Source: Ornithodoros turicata (taxonomy: Eukaryota > Arthropoda > Arachnida > Ixodida > Argasidae). From it: a stretch of DNA of 64,000 bases. The position numbers and the translations under genes were made by a program. The notes under the pieces were generated by a model, which worked only from the letters and a program-made list of their open reading frames with translations, was not told the origin of the DNA and made no database searches. Within the stretch, counting starts at the first letter, position 1. Each line of letters starts with the position of its first letter. Positions 23,657 to 35,412 of the stretch are shown in pieces. The DNA lies in assembly GCF_037126465.1 (NCBI RefSeq), contig NW_026999405.1, positions 682,001 through 746,000 on the forward strand, in the 5' to 3' direction.

Positions 23657-23906
23657 CACTCTTAAAACAGAACTTCACCGCATAGCACGCTCCCGGCCGA
23701 CCATCATCTCGAATGACATCGCTCTCTCCCCTAATTTGCTGAAAACGGAAGGCGTACGCCATTTTTGTGACAATATATGTATTGCATAAGTGTCACAAAA
23801 AAGGCGTACGCCCCCCGTTTCCATCAAATCAGGGCAGATAACGATATCATTCGAGATGATGGTTGGCAAGGAGCGCGCTATGCGGTGAAGTTCATTTTTA
23901 AGAGTG
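23657..23906. mobile_element. CACTCT foldback element, copy 5
   Basis: 250-bp hairpin of the GGCGTACGCC subgroup with a CA duplication (23,655-23,656 and 23,907-23,908). The exact 2-bp CA flank shows that the family does not require TA. Confidence 0.9.
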
Positions 23907-24199
23907 CAGGCTCCACCACAACATCGCAATTTCGGCAACCAATTAAAAATTTTTAGAGGGACATATCACGCGCGTTTTATGTTGCGGTGTATTTGCGAGC
24001 AAGATCTTACATGACAGAGTACGTACGCTGCTTGTTTGTTGCTTTACGGTAACTTTAAAGAGGTTCGGACACTCCACACCGCACGAATATGCATGACATT
24101 CTCAGGTAAACATAAACAAGGCGCCATCACAACTTCTGGTGCCAACTTCTGGTGGAAGATTTCCGGTCCTTCCGCGACTAAAGACGCTCGGAACCAGCC

Positions 24200-24362
24200 A
24201 CCATGCAGAATGATATCTTTCACTTCCCTGATTTGTTGAAAATGGGAGACGTACGCCTCTTTGTGGCAATTTGAATTGCCGTAAAAAGGCGGATACGGCC
24301 CCCTGTTTCCTCAAATCAGAAGCCATAACTGTATCAACCAGCCTAGTGGTTGGCGCAGAGCG
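24200..24362. repeat. CACTCT foldback remnant (inner arms only)
   Basis: Inner arms are recognisable (CCTGATTTGTTGAAAATGGG, ACGTACGCCTCTTTGTGGCA and their counterparts), but both terminal CACTCT segments have decayed or been replaced. Confidence 0.6.
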
Positions 24363-24436
24363 TGTTTGCTGCGAAACCGGATGTCGTTTCGGCAACGAAC
24401 CGGAAGTGGTGCAGAAAGGCATGTATACAGGGGGCA

Positions 24437-25453
24437 ACCACCCAACTCATACCAAGACAACTCATGCCAGAACAACTCATACCAGGACAACTCATACCAG
24501 GACAGCTCATACCGAGACAACTCATACCACCAACTACATATGCCAACTTTTTCTCTTTTTTGCGGGAAGAGGGCTTGCTTTTGGGATAAGCTATTCAAAC
24601 TCAAAACTCACGCCACGCCCGGAAATGCCATCAGGAAAAAAAAGAGAGAGAGAGAGAGAGAGACAGACTTCGCTGATTCTGCAGGAAATACTCAGATGAC
24701 ATTTACCGAAGCACACTGAACTGCACTACAGTGGTTATTGAAGATCGGGAATTTTGAAATGAAATCAAATCAAAATTGTCCCACATTTTCGTCGTATGGA
24801 ATACGTCTGAGTTTGTGTATGTGTGTGTTTACTGAGTACATCTGGCTGGTCACAAGGCAACCAAGGCACAAGACAAGGCAACCAGCTAGCCGGTGATGTT
24901 AATGAATTTTCTTATGATAGGAGGCTTATCCCTCGATGACCTTAATTGTGGCTAGGCCGAGAAGCCGTTCGTGAAGAATCGGACCAATTTACTCGACGTG
25001 GAAGCTGTTGCTTAGTTCTTCCCACCGTTCTACTAAAGTTCTACCAGTGTGCATGACCATCATGAACAACGGGTTGCTAGTCCTTGACTGGCGCCTGACG
25101 CCCCAACGCATCGCGAAAACAACGCCTGGAGAAACGTGTCGGTGAACACCTTGCGATAGCATTGTAAAGGGCTGCAAAACGGATTGAGCCCAATGACCAC
25201 GTATTAGTGTTTTAGTGTCCCGTGCGACAATGAAAATGTGGGAGATTCTCGATTTGGCTTCTTTAGAGATAAAGTCCCCATTTCTTATTCCAATTGCAGA
25301 GTGCTTTAACTATTTTTCAGTGTCCGTCGGCAACTGTCATCTGTAGGACTGCTATATTTCCTTCAGTATAACTGCACATTATACGACATTTTTTCCTGAT
25401 ATGGCCTTTGAGTTGGGTGAGGTATGAGTTGTCCAGGTATGAGTTGTCCTGGT
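24437..25453. mobile_element. Inverted-repeat element with iterated 15-bp terminal units
   Basis: The left end (about 24,443-24,530) carries six copies of a 15-bp unit of the type AACTCATACCAGGAC. The right end (about 25,413-25,453) carries about three copies in reverse orientation, closing with GTATGAGCTGGGG. The outermost unit at each end shares the ACCC...CTCATACC context. The interior has a GA-microsatellite at 24,637-24,662 and no coding frame. No target duplication could be fixed, so the element status is inferred from symmetry. Confidence 0.5.
24637..24662. repeat. (GA)n microsatellite
   Basis: A short A-run followed by about twelve GA dinucleotides. Confidence 0.95.
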
Positions 25454-25459
25454 ATGAGC

Positions 25460-28400
25460 TGGGGTAGAGCCGACGACGAAGACTAGAACTTCAAGAACAA
25501 CGGCAGAACCATACTTTGTGCACTTGCACACTGCCTAGCTTACGCACGACGAGCGACCGACATCGCATCCCGAACAGACGAAAGAGAATAGCAAAGGGAG
25601 ACGATAAGACGTGCTCAAGACGGCATTACATGTTGCCGCCGCGTGGCGCCACCGGACCGTAACATTGCGAGTCGTCAGCGCTATTTGACATTGCTGTACT
25701 GATGCTACCTTGTTGATCTTACTACACCTCACAGAACACACAGTTGTGGCATGCAATAAAGTAACAAGTAGGAGTAAAGTAAAAAGTGGTGGTCATGCAC
25801 AACATGACAGTGTAGACAGATGATAAAGGGGACAGAATAGTAGGAGGAAAGCTACTTCTATGAGGACAATCGCTGTTCACCCTAGATAGTTGCCTACCAC
25901 GCGGGACCGTAATCTGAACACAATGGCGAAAATGTTTGCAGGATGGTCACACGTACGTACTTACACAAGAGCGGAATAAGTTCAGATTTCCGTCTGTCTT
26001 TCGTCACTAAACCAAGGGGATGAAACTCGCGAGTTGACTTGCGGACTAAAGTGAGGCGCTGCGAGCTTTTCGCGTCATCAAACGTCATGAAACGTCACAA
26101 TTTTTACGTCGAGTCGCGAGTTCTCAACCGTCACGAGTCCATTGGCTCCTGAGGCCGCTCCCCCGGTATGCGAGCGCTCATTGGTTGGTTTGAAATTATG
26201 AACTTTCCTTGGCGCGCTCAAGCCGGCGACACCGTGTCGGCGGTGCCGGAGCTACTCGCCGCAAAGTTTCGAAATGTGTTGGGTGCAGCAGGGACGCAAG
26301 CAAAGCATTTATGCCGGTACCGCGTTGAATGGTTTTTAGTGTCCTTCCCTAACATGTTGTCGATACCGACTCTGAAAAACTCGGTGCCTCATGGATACTT
26401 CTGCAAGTCAATTGAGTGGTAGAAAAGTGGAAGGCAGGTCCGCTTCGCTTGCTTGGTGCGACAACGATTCAAGAAGGACGAATACTGTGTTTTTCCGCTA
26501 CTCACTCCATGACAGGTAAGTCAGTTGCTATTCAATTTTGCCGCTTAGCATAACATAGCGCCGTACCTGTGGCATATACGCAGCATTTTGACAGGTAGAA
26601 TTATTGGTTTTCACGTTTCTGAACCCTATCTTTCGTGTTCAGGTATAAGCACGCAACTCATATCTGCTTCAGAATAGCATCTGCATGGATACAGTAGAAT
26701 GGATAAGACACTCCACTGGATGGATGCAGTGGTTGGATCATAATCTTTCGGCATAGCAGCTTCACAATTTCCTTTGTGACGGGTCAACCAGGCGCCTATA
26801 CACAAGCAGCAAAGGGATATGGACACGTTCTCTGTCATGCTGGATCTGTGAATGTGCGTGTCTGTGCAGCCAACATAGTGTTGTTCTACTGTGAAATCTT
26901 CCACGTGAGACATCAGCTATCAGTGAATGCAAAGTTGCTTCGGCATATCATTCGAACTTCAGAAACAATGTTCATATCATGTTCGTGTTTTGCACAGCTA
27001 CAGCAGACTTCATATTTGTGCTTTGGAAATACCTATCTCGAAAAATAAAGCACCTTGTGTAACAGAAACAGCCAACGCTTCCGCATTTTGTTATTTATTT
27101 CACTCGACGCGAACGGAGATCCACAACCACCCAGAACTGCCCAGAACCGCCAAAGCGGGGGAGAGGGAGAGAACAGATGGGAAAGGGAAAGCCTCGCCAG
27201 CGTCACAGGTCACCAAGGGAGACAAAAAAAGCAAAGCAAAAACTACTCAACCGACGTCCAACGATTGGCCGAACGCTTGAGGTCACGTGAGTTTTTCCCA
27301 ACAATAGAATTATACTACACGTTCATTGCCCTGACTAAACCACGATCGTCCCCAAGGAAAAGTGCGACCTCTAATACAGAAATCAGCGCTGTTTTAGGCA
27401 CTCTGTGCATCGAAGGATCCGTTGTTTACCTTTATGAAGGGCGTATATGGTTTCTCCGGCCAATCAGTAGCGTCCTAGAAACGTCACCGTGACGTCTTGC
27501 GCATTGACCTCGTGCACTTCCGGAACATATATTGTTAAATTCGTGATTTACGTACTCTTCCTTCGCAAAAGTCTTTGAATGTATATATTCCCGATGAGGC
27601 ATACTCAAAGGTTGTGACATATCAGTAATTAGCGCAGCCGTTAATTTTCATAATGATCTTTATTATTGGTGATAATAGGTTGACAGCGTAATTGCAAAGT
27701 TGTAGAACACCCCGCAAGAATAGATCACAGCGCTTTTGTCGTGCTCCAGTAAAAAATATTCAAAAATGCAAAATGTTCGAGCACTGCGCGGGTTTTGCGG
27801 CCACTTTCCCCTCTCCCCTTCTCGGTGTCAACTTTTCTTTGCACAACTGATATCACGCTGTTCCTGAAATCATGGAACAGCCCGCTTTGTCCCCAGGAGT
27901 GGTTGTAAGGGGAAATAGTCATGCCGTTTCTCAATTTACGTTATCGCGAAAACGGTGCCTTTCATTTTGTTCTCTCGATTATCTGGTTTGACCTGCTCAG
28001 CACCTCACCCCGCGATTTCATCTGGTACAAAATCACGCAATAGAACTACCAATCCGTAACTTCCAAAAACCACGCAAATAAAAAACAAAATCGCTGATTC
28101 CGCTGCTGGATAAGTGCGTACGTTTCACCAGGTTTGACAAAACAAAAAATAATGGTATGGACCAGGACGCTAAGAATCGGGGGTGCGCCATGCTTTCATG
28201 AACAGCCTTATTCAGTTGAGAAAGGATGACAGCGAGAGAGCGATAGGGAAAAGGGCCCGCAGAACTCGCGCAACGGTCGAAAATAGTGCAATTTCGCATA
28301 TTTTTTAATAGCGCACAGAAAAGCGCTGCGGTTTCGATTCTAGCCGACTGGACTCCTCAGGGTTGTGCTCTACAACTCTGCAAATTGCGCGGTCAACCTA

Positions 28401-28575
28401 GATTCACTTATTATGAAGATTAATTATGACAGGTGATTAACGGCTGCACTAATTACTGATACACAACCACCTATGAGTAAGCCCCATTGGGAATGGATAT
28501 ATTCAGCGACTTTTCGGAAAGAAAAACAAATCGCGAATTTAATAAAATTCTGGTAAGTCTTACGTAACGCTCTCT
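25460..28575. other. No recognised gene
   Basis: Contains a GC-richer stretch at 26,060-26,330 and two plus-strand open frames (26,776-27,048 and 27,055-27,492). An AATAAA lies near 27,044, at the junction of these two frames. I see no domain in either. They could be exons of an unknown host gene or chance frames. Confidence 0.3.
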
Positions 28576-28580
28576 GCATA

Positions 28581-28790
28581 CAGGGTGTTTGCTCTAACGT
28601 GTCCAGAAATTATATTTGAAGCGAGCGATAAAAGAAAAGCAAGTGTTACTTTTCCGCTACATGAATAGGAAACAGGTACTGCTTCACTAGTAGCACCTGT
28701 TTCTTAGTCAAATAGCTGAAAAGAGCGCTCGCTTCTCTTTTATCGCTCGCTTTAAATAAGATTTCTGGACACGTTAGAGCAAACACCCTG
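28581..28790. mobile_element. Mariner-type MITE, CAGGGTGTTTGC termini (copy 1)
   Basis: 210-bp hairpin. Termini CAGGGTGTTTGCTCTAACGT and the complement TTAGAGCAAACACCCTG are flanked by TA (28,579-28,580 and 28,791-28,792). The arms pair along almost the full length. A second copy is at 42,735-42,943. Confidence 0.9.
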
Positions 28791-28799
28791 TATAAAGCC

Positions 28800-30470
28800 G
28801 ACTGTTTGCAGGGATATCTCCAGGATTTACATCTCGTGTGTAGGTGCGCCACATGCAATGCCCCTAGCGGGAGAGGTGCGCATTTCTTTGGGGAATCGTA
28901 ATAGACGATTATGTGTCTCACTGCCATGCTGACCGTAGCGAACGTTGACATTCCGCGCGGTAAAATTTTAGACACACACGCATAAAGTATTTAATTTGTT
29001 TTATAAATGTTATTCACTTCAAAGGCGTATACAACAAATAAAAGTTAAATACGGTGATGTAGAAAAATGACGTCCTAAATCATCAAGTGAACGTTCCCTT
29101 GGCCTAAACTTACAAGCTCATAAGGCCTACCAGCATGGCATACCCCTGCGAAGACGCCGTCCGTGGCTGTCTCTCCCTCGCGGCCAACTTCAGAATGCCT
29201 CTGGCAGCAACAATATTTGAAGTGTTCGAAGGGAACAAAATGCACTTATGTGCCCCTATTTATCAATACTGTTATTGTGTGCACCTTACACGTACAAGGC
29301 TGTCAGAACAGGCACGGAGATGTAAAACAACGCGGATCGCGATATACGAATGAAATCAATTGAATGTGAACAGTCATGTACCTTTAGTAGCTTTTTTTTT
29401 TTTGCGTAATCCAATTGATTAGATAAGATTGGTTTGCTAAACGGGCTGCTGGTTCGTCCATCAGACGCAAGGCCCAAAATCGCACAAGGCGTAAAGGAAA
29501 GTGACTGCTACTTCATGTTCTGATCCGCGTCAATATATCATCACGTATGCATGTCGTACCCGTGTTTATATCCGCACATGTGCTGCATCTGCGTACGATA
29601 CTGTCATGCAACAATTTGTTTCGTATTCGAAAGCGGACGAACGCGGAGTCGCTTCCTCATTGGTTTCCTCAAACGATGTGCCCGATAATTGCGGAAGATG
29701 GTTTGAAGGGATCACTGAGAGGGCGCTGCGCACCGTTACCCTTCCTGAGAAAAGGGGAACTGCGAAAGCGTAACCTACGGCTGCGTTACGTTCTAAATTA
29801 CGAAAGAATTAACCGATGACTCCCGTTCCTTTTGTGTCGGTGTCAAGGTAACGGAATTTTTCAATCCGCGAAGAGATATTTTCGTACTTGTCTGCCCCTT
29901 TGAAAGCTATACGACGCTCCGCTCGATGAAGTTTCCCGCGTGGCATCAACACGTTGTCCATAGTCCAGTAAAAGCCACATCTGCAATCTGTCGGCGATTG
30001 AGCACACTCACACTTTAATGGGCCTTGTTTACTAGCGTAACGCAACATCATAGCGTTGACAGGTATCTCTATTATTACTGTTATTAAAAAGGGCTCTGGA
30101 GGGATTGGTGTCTATGGGTCTCAAATGTTACTGCGATCAGGTATATTCTGTACGCAATGCTCATTAGTTCGTATACCCACGTATTGCAAAGCAGGCAGAT
30201 GTACAATTGCGCGCTATTTTTCGCTGAGCGCCGACTGTGAGGTATCTAGAACGAGGAGTACCACGTCAAAATGACGAAACATCCCTCTGCCAAAGAAGAT
30301 GACGTATGGATTTGTAACAAGAATTGTACCGTTTGAAATCGTATTTTTGTCAGAAAGAACGTTGTAGAACATACAGTACAAGAGTCACAATCACACGGCA
30401 GCGCTATTATAACAGTCCCAACACTGCTCTGGTGTACACGCATCTGCGATCTAATCTGTACTGCTCCGCT
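28800..30470. other. No recognised gene
   Basis: Short open frames only. The segment 29,650-29,770 resembles an old repeat also seen near 15,790 and 22,930. Confidence 0.35.
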
Positions 30471-30473
30471 CTG

Positions 30474-30723
30474 CACTTTTAAAAATGAACTTTACCACAT
30501 AGCACGCTCCTAGCCAACCATCATTCCGGGTGATATCGTTCCCTTCCTTGATTTATTGAAAACGGGAGGCGTACGCCTTTTTGTGACACTTATGCAGAAA
30601 TGTTAATTGTCACAAAAAGGGCGTACGTCCCCCGTTTTCCACAAATCATGTGAGAGAACGATGTCACTCGAGATGATGGTTGGCTTGGAGCGTGCTATGT
30701 GGTGAAGTTCATTTTTAAGAGTG
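30474..30723. mobile_element. CACTCT foldback element, copy 6
   Basis: 250-bp hairpin of the GGCGTACGCC subgroup. The left terminus is CACTTTTAAAAATGAAC and the right ends TTTTTAAGAGTG. TG duplication at 30,472-30,473 and 30,724-30,725. Confidence 0.9.
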
Positions 30724-30748
30724 TGGCTGCCGCTACTGCAGAATATGC

Positions 30749-31129
30749 GCTCCTAAAAATGAACTTCACCGCATAGCCAATCGAATGACATCGTCACCTC
30801 CGATGATTTGCTGAGAAGGGGAGTTGTTCGCCTTTTTGCGACACTTATACACTGCATAAATGCCACACCAACAACTTTATTTGACGATGATGACTTTCAT
30901 CACCAGCTCTGCCCCACTACTGGCGGTGAATCGGAATAATATGAGAGTCATCACAGTAAGGACCGAAGTACATTAGAAGTACTTTTAAGGCAGATCGTTG
31001 GTGAGCTGGATGTACCTACGGGCTTAGGGAAAAGGCTCCCATTTTCGACAAATCAGAGGACAGAACGACTTGGTTCGGGTTGACGGTTGGCTAGGAATGT
31101 GTTATGCGGTTAAGTTCATTTTAGGAATG
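30749..31129. mobile_element. CACTCT foldback element, copy 7, with a foreign insert in its loop
   Basis: Diverged termini (CTCCTAAAAATGAACTTCAC and AAGTTCATTTTAGGAATG) and inner arms are recognisable at both ends. The loop is replaced by about 150 bases (roughly 30,868-31,020). On the minus strand this insert ends ATCATCGTCAAATAAAGTTG, i.e. with a polyadenylation-type signal. That suggests a 5'-truncated retroposon landed in the loop. Confidence 0.6.
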
Positions 31130-32040
31130 TACGTTCGGGCGAGGTGTATCTCTACGCGTCGCGGCCATGTCGGAACTTCCCTCGTACGATGTCACCTCGA
31201 CAAAGAAATGCGTGAAGGGGACGATTCCGTTCTATATTTTCTTCGACAATCGGGTACGCTGGAAGTGAGGTACCTTTCACCTTTCAAGGAGGGGAACCCG
31301 AGGCAGGGATGAAGAGACCATACAAGAAATTCTCAAACACAGCAAAAACTTTAATGCATCTGTGCCATATCCAAATACTTCCGGAGAGGAGGAACAGGAA
31401 GTAACTCTCCGGAGGTTTTTGGATATATAGGGCACAGATGCATTAAAGTTTTTGCTGTGTTTGAGAATTTCTAGTGTCGTCGTCTTCATCCCCTGTCTCG
31501 GGTTCCCCTCCTTGATCATGCACCAGCTTGTCAGCGCTTTGTCTCTTCTATCGAGGTACCTTTGACGTTTTTCTCTGCTTCAGAGGAAGGAAAGGTGAAC
31601 CTCCAAATTAGCAGCTTTATTCAAGTTTTAGTTACAAAGGACGAACCCCTTGCGTCACAGTCTTTCATACCGCGAACATAAATTTTTGCAGTCTACTGGA
31701 CTTTTAGCGCCTAACAGCGCTTTTACGAGTCGGATATAACTGAAGTATCTCGAAGAATATCCCAGACGGAAGCAAGTGAGTTTGATGGCTTTCATGCCCA
31801 TGTCAACATCACACAAGAATCATAATTCTGTGCATCTCCCCCGTATACTGAAAATACGCAACCACTAGAACTGGCATTCTTTCGTGGGACGGCAAACTCA
31901 AAGAATGGATATACTAAAGCACCGTGACTCGTGCAACGTTGTAGCGAATGAGGCAATTAAACATAATTGGACAAGACCCACCACAAGCCTCACAACGTAT
32001 ATTTCAATTGAATGATGGCAGATGAAGAAAATGCACCAGA
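31130..32040. repeat. Region with one foldback element (31,284-31,515)
   Basis: A 232-bp hairpin, TCAAGGAGGGGAACCCGAGG with its complement ending CCTCCTTGA, pairs along most of its length, including CTCAAACACAGCAAAAACTT and its partner. The rest of the stretch to 32,040 shows nothing recognisable. Confidence 0.7.
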
Positions 32041-32042
32041 GG

Positions 32043-32118
32043 GGGGATTGGAGCCCACACTCTGATTTCCTCTCAGAGATGAAACCAATTACGCCATGCT
32101 GGCTACACTATCTTCAAC
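32043..32118 (-). repeat. tRNA-like sequence, probable SINE fragment
   Basis: On the minus strand GTAGCCAGCATGGCGTAATT, then GGAAATCAGA and GGGCTCCAATCC, recall a degraded box A, anticodon arm and box B. Box B deviates from GGTTCRANNCC. It shares GGAAATCAGA with the tRNA-like sequence near 34,100. Confidence 0.35.
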
Positions 32119-32328
32119 GTACCAAGCCACACTGGAAACACGGCACACCATGAGAACAAACGTGAAGATTGCGAGCTGATTTTTTTTCTTGTTTCTTTTT
32201 ATTTTTTCATTTTTTTCCTCGTTCGTCTCGTGATTGTTGCTTTGCAATGTGTCGATACAGTCAACATCAGTTGCGAGCTAGCAGTCCCTCCCTCTGTTCG
32301 AATTCTTGCCCTTGTCTCTCGCTGCTTA

Positions 32329-33147
32329 TAGCGAATTCCACTGGTCGTTCTGGTGCACCGTAGAGCAGTGTAACACCCTCGCCACAATGAGGGGCGCTCT
32401 CCGCCAGTGCAACTACACTAATCCGCCCAGCGGAACATCCGAGAGGGTTTCAGTGCAGCGGCGCTGCCCCAAACAATCTTCAACGCCACCTATGTTGGCA
32501 GCTGTGCCGTTGACCAGGCAGGCAACATTGGTCAACCGCGAAAACCGAAACCGAGAACAGCATGGACGGTGTGTATCAACTGTGCTTGGATAATGACGAA
32601 GCGCAGCGTTTGCTTTTTTCAATGTGCAGCACAAATGGTAATTTGAAATAGCTGCATTCTCTACTTTTCGATATCTGTAGCGTTATGTAGCGTATGTTAT
32701 GTAGCGATATCTGTATAGCGTTATGTAGCTAGTTTTGCGTCCTGTCTCATTCGAGCACTAGGAACACGATGATACGTCATACATAGAGTTCGTTGTATAT
32801 GTTGTTCAAATACGCCGATCCTCCTTCGCTACTACTACAGCTATCTCTGCTGCTGTCACTGCTTTCGGAATCCTCAACGAGACCGAAAACCACTTCCATT
32901 TCGTCCGCCATGTTCATTCGAAAGAGGAGGAGGGACCGTCCGGAAGCGGGCGCACTCCCGTGTTCCGGTCTCCACCGCCGATTTTCTCCGTGCAGGCAGA
33001 GTTGCACTGGTGTTGCACTCGCCCGGTGTAGTCGCCCCGTAACGACCAGCGGAATGCGATGCGCTTTGCATTGAAACGACCAGTGGAACACGCGCGCGCT
33101 GGCCAGTGCAGGTTTTTCTGCACTAGAACGACCAGTGGAATTCGCTA
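32329..33147. mobile_element. PIF/Harbinger-type non-autonomous element, 819 bp
   Basis: Terminal inverted repeats TAGCGAATTCCACTGGTCGT and complement, with TTA duplicated outside (32,326-32,328 and 33,148-33,150), as expected of PIF/Harbinger. The right end contains three iterations of AACGACCAGYGGAA. Two short initiating frames point at each other: plus strand from 32,561 (MDGVYQLCLDNDEAQRLL) and minus strand from 32,914 (MNMADEMEVVFGLVEDSESS, an acidic serine-rich leader ending near 32,777). They look like the first-exon stubs of the two genes of a full-length parent. Confidence 0.75.
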
Positions 33148-33149
33148 TT

Positions 33150-34060
33150 AGTTGATATGCACACCCACTCACCTTCAACACACTACTTGTCCTTTTTTTT
33201 TCATAGTCCCATTTCATAGTCCCGTTAGACAGCTGAGGCGAGCCAATCAAAATGAGCAATATTTACGGCAATTTTGGGGCTCCCAGGGGCTTCGCCTGAC
33301 CTGCCCTGAGGGCCATGGGGAAACTTGACTCGATCTAAACCGTCCCAATCCCAGCGCACCTCCCTCCCTCCCCGGAAGAGTCACGATGCTACAGTATAGC
33401 CCAAGGAAGTGATATCTGAGAGTACTTCACCTGCTCGGTGCTGCTTTGCAGTCCGGAAACACAGAGTCATGCCGTCCAAGCAACACTGTGGATAAGGACG
33501 TCTTGCTTTCCAATGGAACGGATGCATTGTCGATGGCTACCTTCAGTGTGGGGTCTTCCACGGGCATTACGTTTGCTATATCGTCGACCTTCGAGCTCTC
33601 GCCTTTCCTCATCGTCGCCATTCTTCGCGGTCCCCAGAATTTTGCGATACCTAATAACACATGCCTTCAGCAGTGCACAGCCACCGGTGCCCCAGTGCTC
33701 TGCACGGGCTTGATGCGATATCATCGTCGTCTTTATTTTCATACAGCTGTCGGTGATCTGCGTTACAAAAGTCGTTCAACTGGAGGACTGCATCATTGAT
33801 GTATAGTCAGAGATCCGCGCAGCTCTAGCTCTGGAAACCGGTACTTTACCGGCGTCTCTATTTCTTTACAAAGTACAGCTGGTATTCCCGCGCTAACCAA
33901 AAGCGCGGTCTTCCTATTTCACGACATCGTGCTTTCTTATTGAGCTCAGAGACACACTACAAGATATCTCGATAAAAATCGGCAGGCGATCATTTAGAAT
34001 TCGACCCTTACATGGGATCGAGGTTGTCGAATGTGCAACAACTCAGGGAAAAGAGGCGCT
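33150..34060. other. No recognised gene
   Basis: Open frames on both strands at 33,427-33,800 share no motif with known families. Confidence 0.35.
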
Positions 34061-34140
34061 GACGCCAGGAATCGAACCTGGGTCTTCTGATTTCCGGTCA
34101 GATATGCTACCATCGAGGTTGTCTCAGGCGACTGCGCGCC
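33995..34140 (-). mobile_element. tRNA-derived SINE-like sequence
   Basis: On the minus strand CTCGATGGTAGCATATCTGA, a stem-loop TCTGACCGGAAATCAGA resembling an anticodon arm, and CAGGTTCGATTCCTGG (good box B with paired T-stem) occur in tRNA order. An acceptor stem is not convincing and related sequence continues downstream (CAACCTCGAT recurs near 34,020), so a SINE head is more likely than a functional tRNA. Confidence 0.5.
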
Positions 34141-34479
34141 AGGCGTTCTCCAAGCACTGGTCAGGTGAAGACATTCGGAAATGCTAAAAGCCACATCTAA
34201 TGACTGAAACAGCATCAAAAGGACAACGTAGCGGACACTAACAAGCTGCACTGCCGTTTTTGAGAGCCTGTCTGTGTAATCTCTGGTCATGCATTGCCTG
34301 TAGCTAGTACTTCGATAACAATCGGTTTATGGTTACAGCTTCAACCTGCGGCTACCGGTCGCTCAGAATCATACTCGACTACCTACCTATGCAATCTAAC
34401 TGTCCATGTATTACTGTGAATTAACATGGATCAGACCCATTATACTCCGGAGATTCGTTCGTTATACGACGTCGTTGAA

Positions 34480-35412
34480 TTCGCGATCGCCGCGGGTAGC
34501 GGATAAAATGCGGGTGTACCCACAATGCGGCCGTGGGTAATGTGTGTATACTCGCATTACCCGCACTCCATGACCAACTAAGTGATCCCTCTCTGTCACA
34601 CGTGAGCTCAGCAGTGCTCTATGTCGTTGGCCGTATAAATCCATGTGCCAGACCGCAGCAAGCAAGTGCTCTGGCGGGTGAGTTCGATTATTGATGCAGA
34701 CATACATGGCTTTCTGTTGAATTGCAGTTTTATTGGCATACGATTGAAGCCGTCCGAGACACGTAGCCAACTCTCAGAATTTCCATTGTTTTAAAATAGA
34801 AACAGCGGTATAGTGGACGAGAAACGTGATTTCGAGGAACGAAGCTACGGTGGCGTCGAATGAAAACATTCTTCACATCAAAAGGTTCACTTGTGTGTAC
34901 GATATCTATCAAGTCTCCATGATGTTATGTTACAAGAGCAATTCGGACATCACATAAAACGGACACGTGCTGCTGAAGGCATGGTGGCGAGGGGGGAAAT
35001 CGAACGCCCTGCGCAGGAAGAATGAGCTGTACTTTACATACCTACGGTACTTACAAAACAATAATTCATTAGTTATAGTTCCAGGAAATTGTAATTCAGT
35101 CGGATATTCAATCCCCAACACCGATGTCAATAACGAACAGAAGGAACGCATCCACTGATTTGGGGTAAGGCTGGTGAATCGTGCCCGCATCGTCATCTTC
35201 ATCACCCAGAGGGTGAACAAAAAAACGGGGGTTCGAGCTGGGGGCCGAGCGCGTGTATACCGCTCACTTCCCCGTGCGGGTCCCAATGCGGGAATGCGGG
35301 TATACAGACAGCACTGCGGGTGCTGGTCGCCCAGATTAAATTCTTGCGGGTGCGGGTCACACACGCGTGGGTACTGTGCGGGTGCGGGTCCAAGTTTGCT
35401 TACCCGCACTCG
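34480..35412. repeat. GCGGGT-rich repeat pieces
   Basis: Two patches (about 34,492-34,570 and 35,230-35,410) are rich in GCGGGT, partly in tandem (TGCGGGTGCGGGTC) and ending TTACCCGCACTC. A third lies near 17,080-17,135. They look like decayed copies of one inverted or tandem repeat family. DNA between them shows nothing recognisable. Confidence 0.4.

Noticed and set aside
24460..24535. CRISPR-like array of 15-bp units
   Set aside because: Units are contiguous without spacers and the genome is eukaryotic.
26776..27492. Two consecutive plus-strand open frames as exons of a host gene
   Set aside because: No domain and no clear splice sites; an AATAAA lies at their junction. Kept only as a note on the region.
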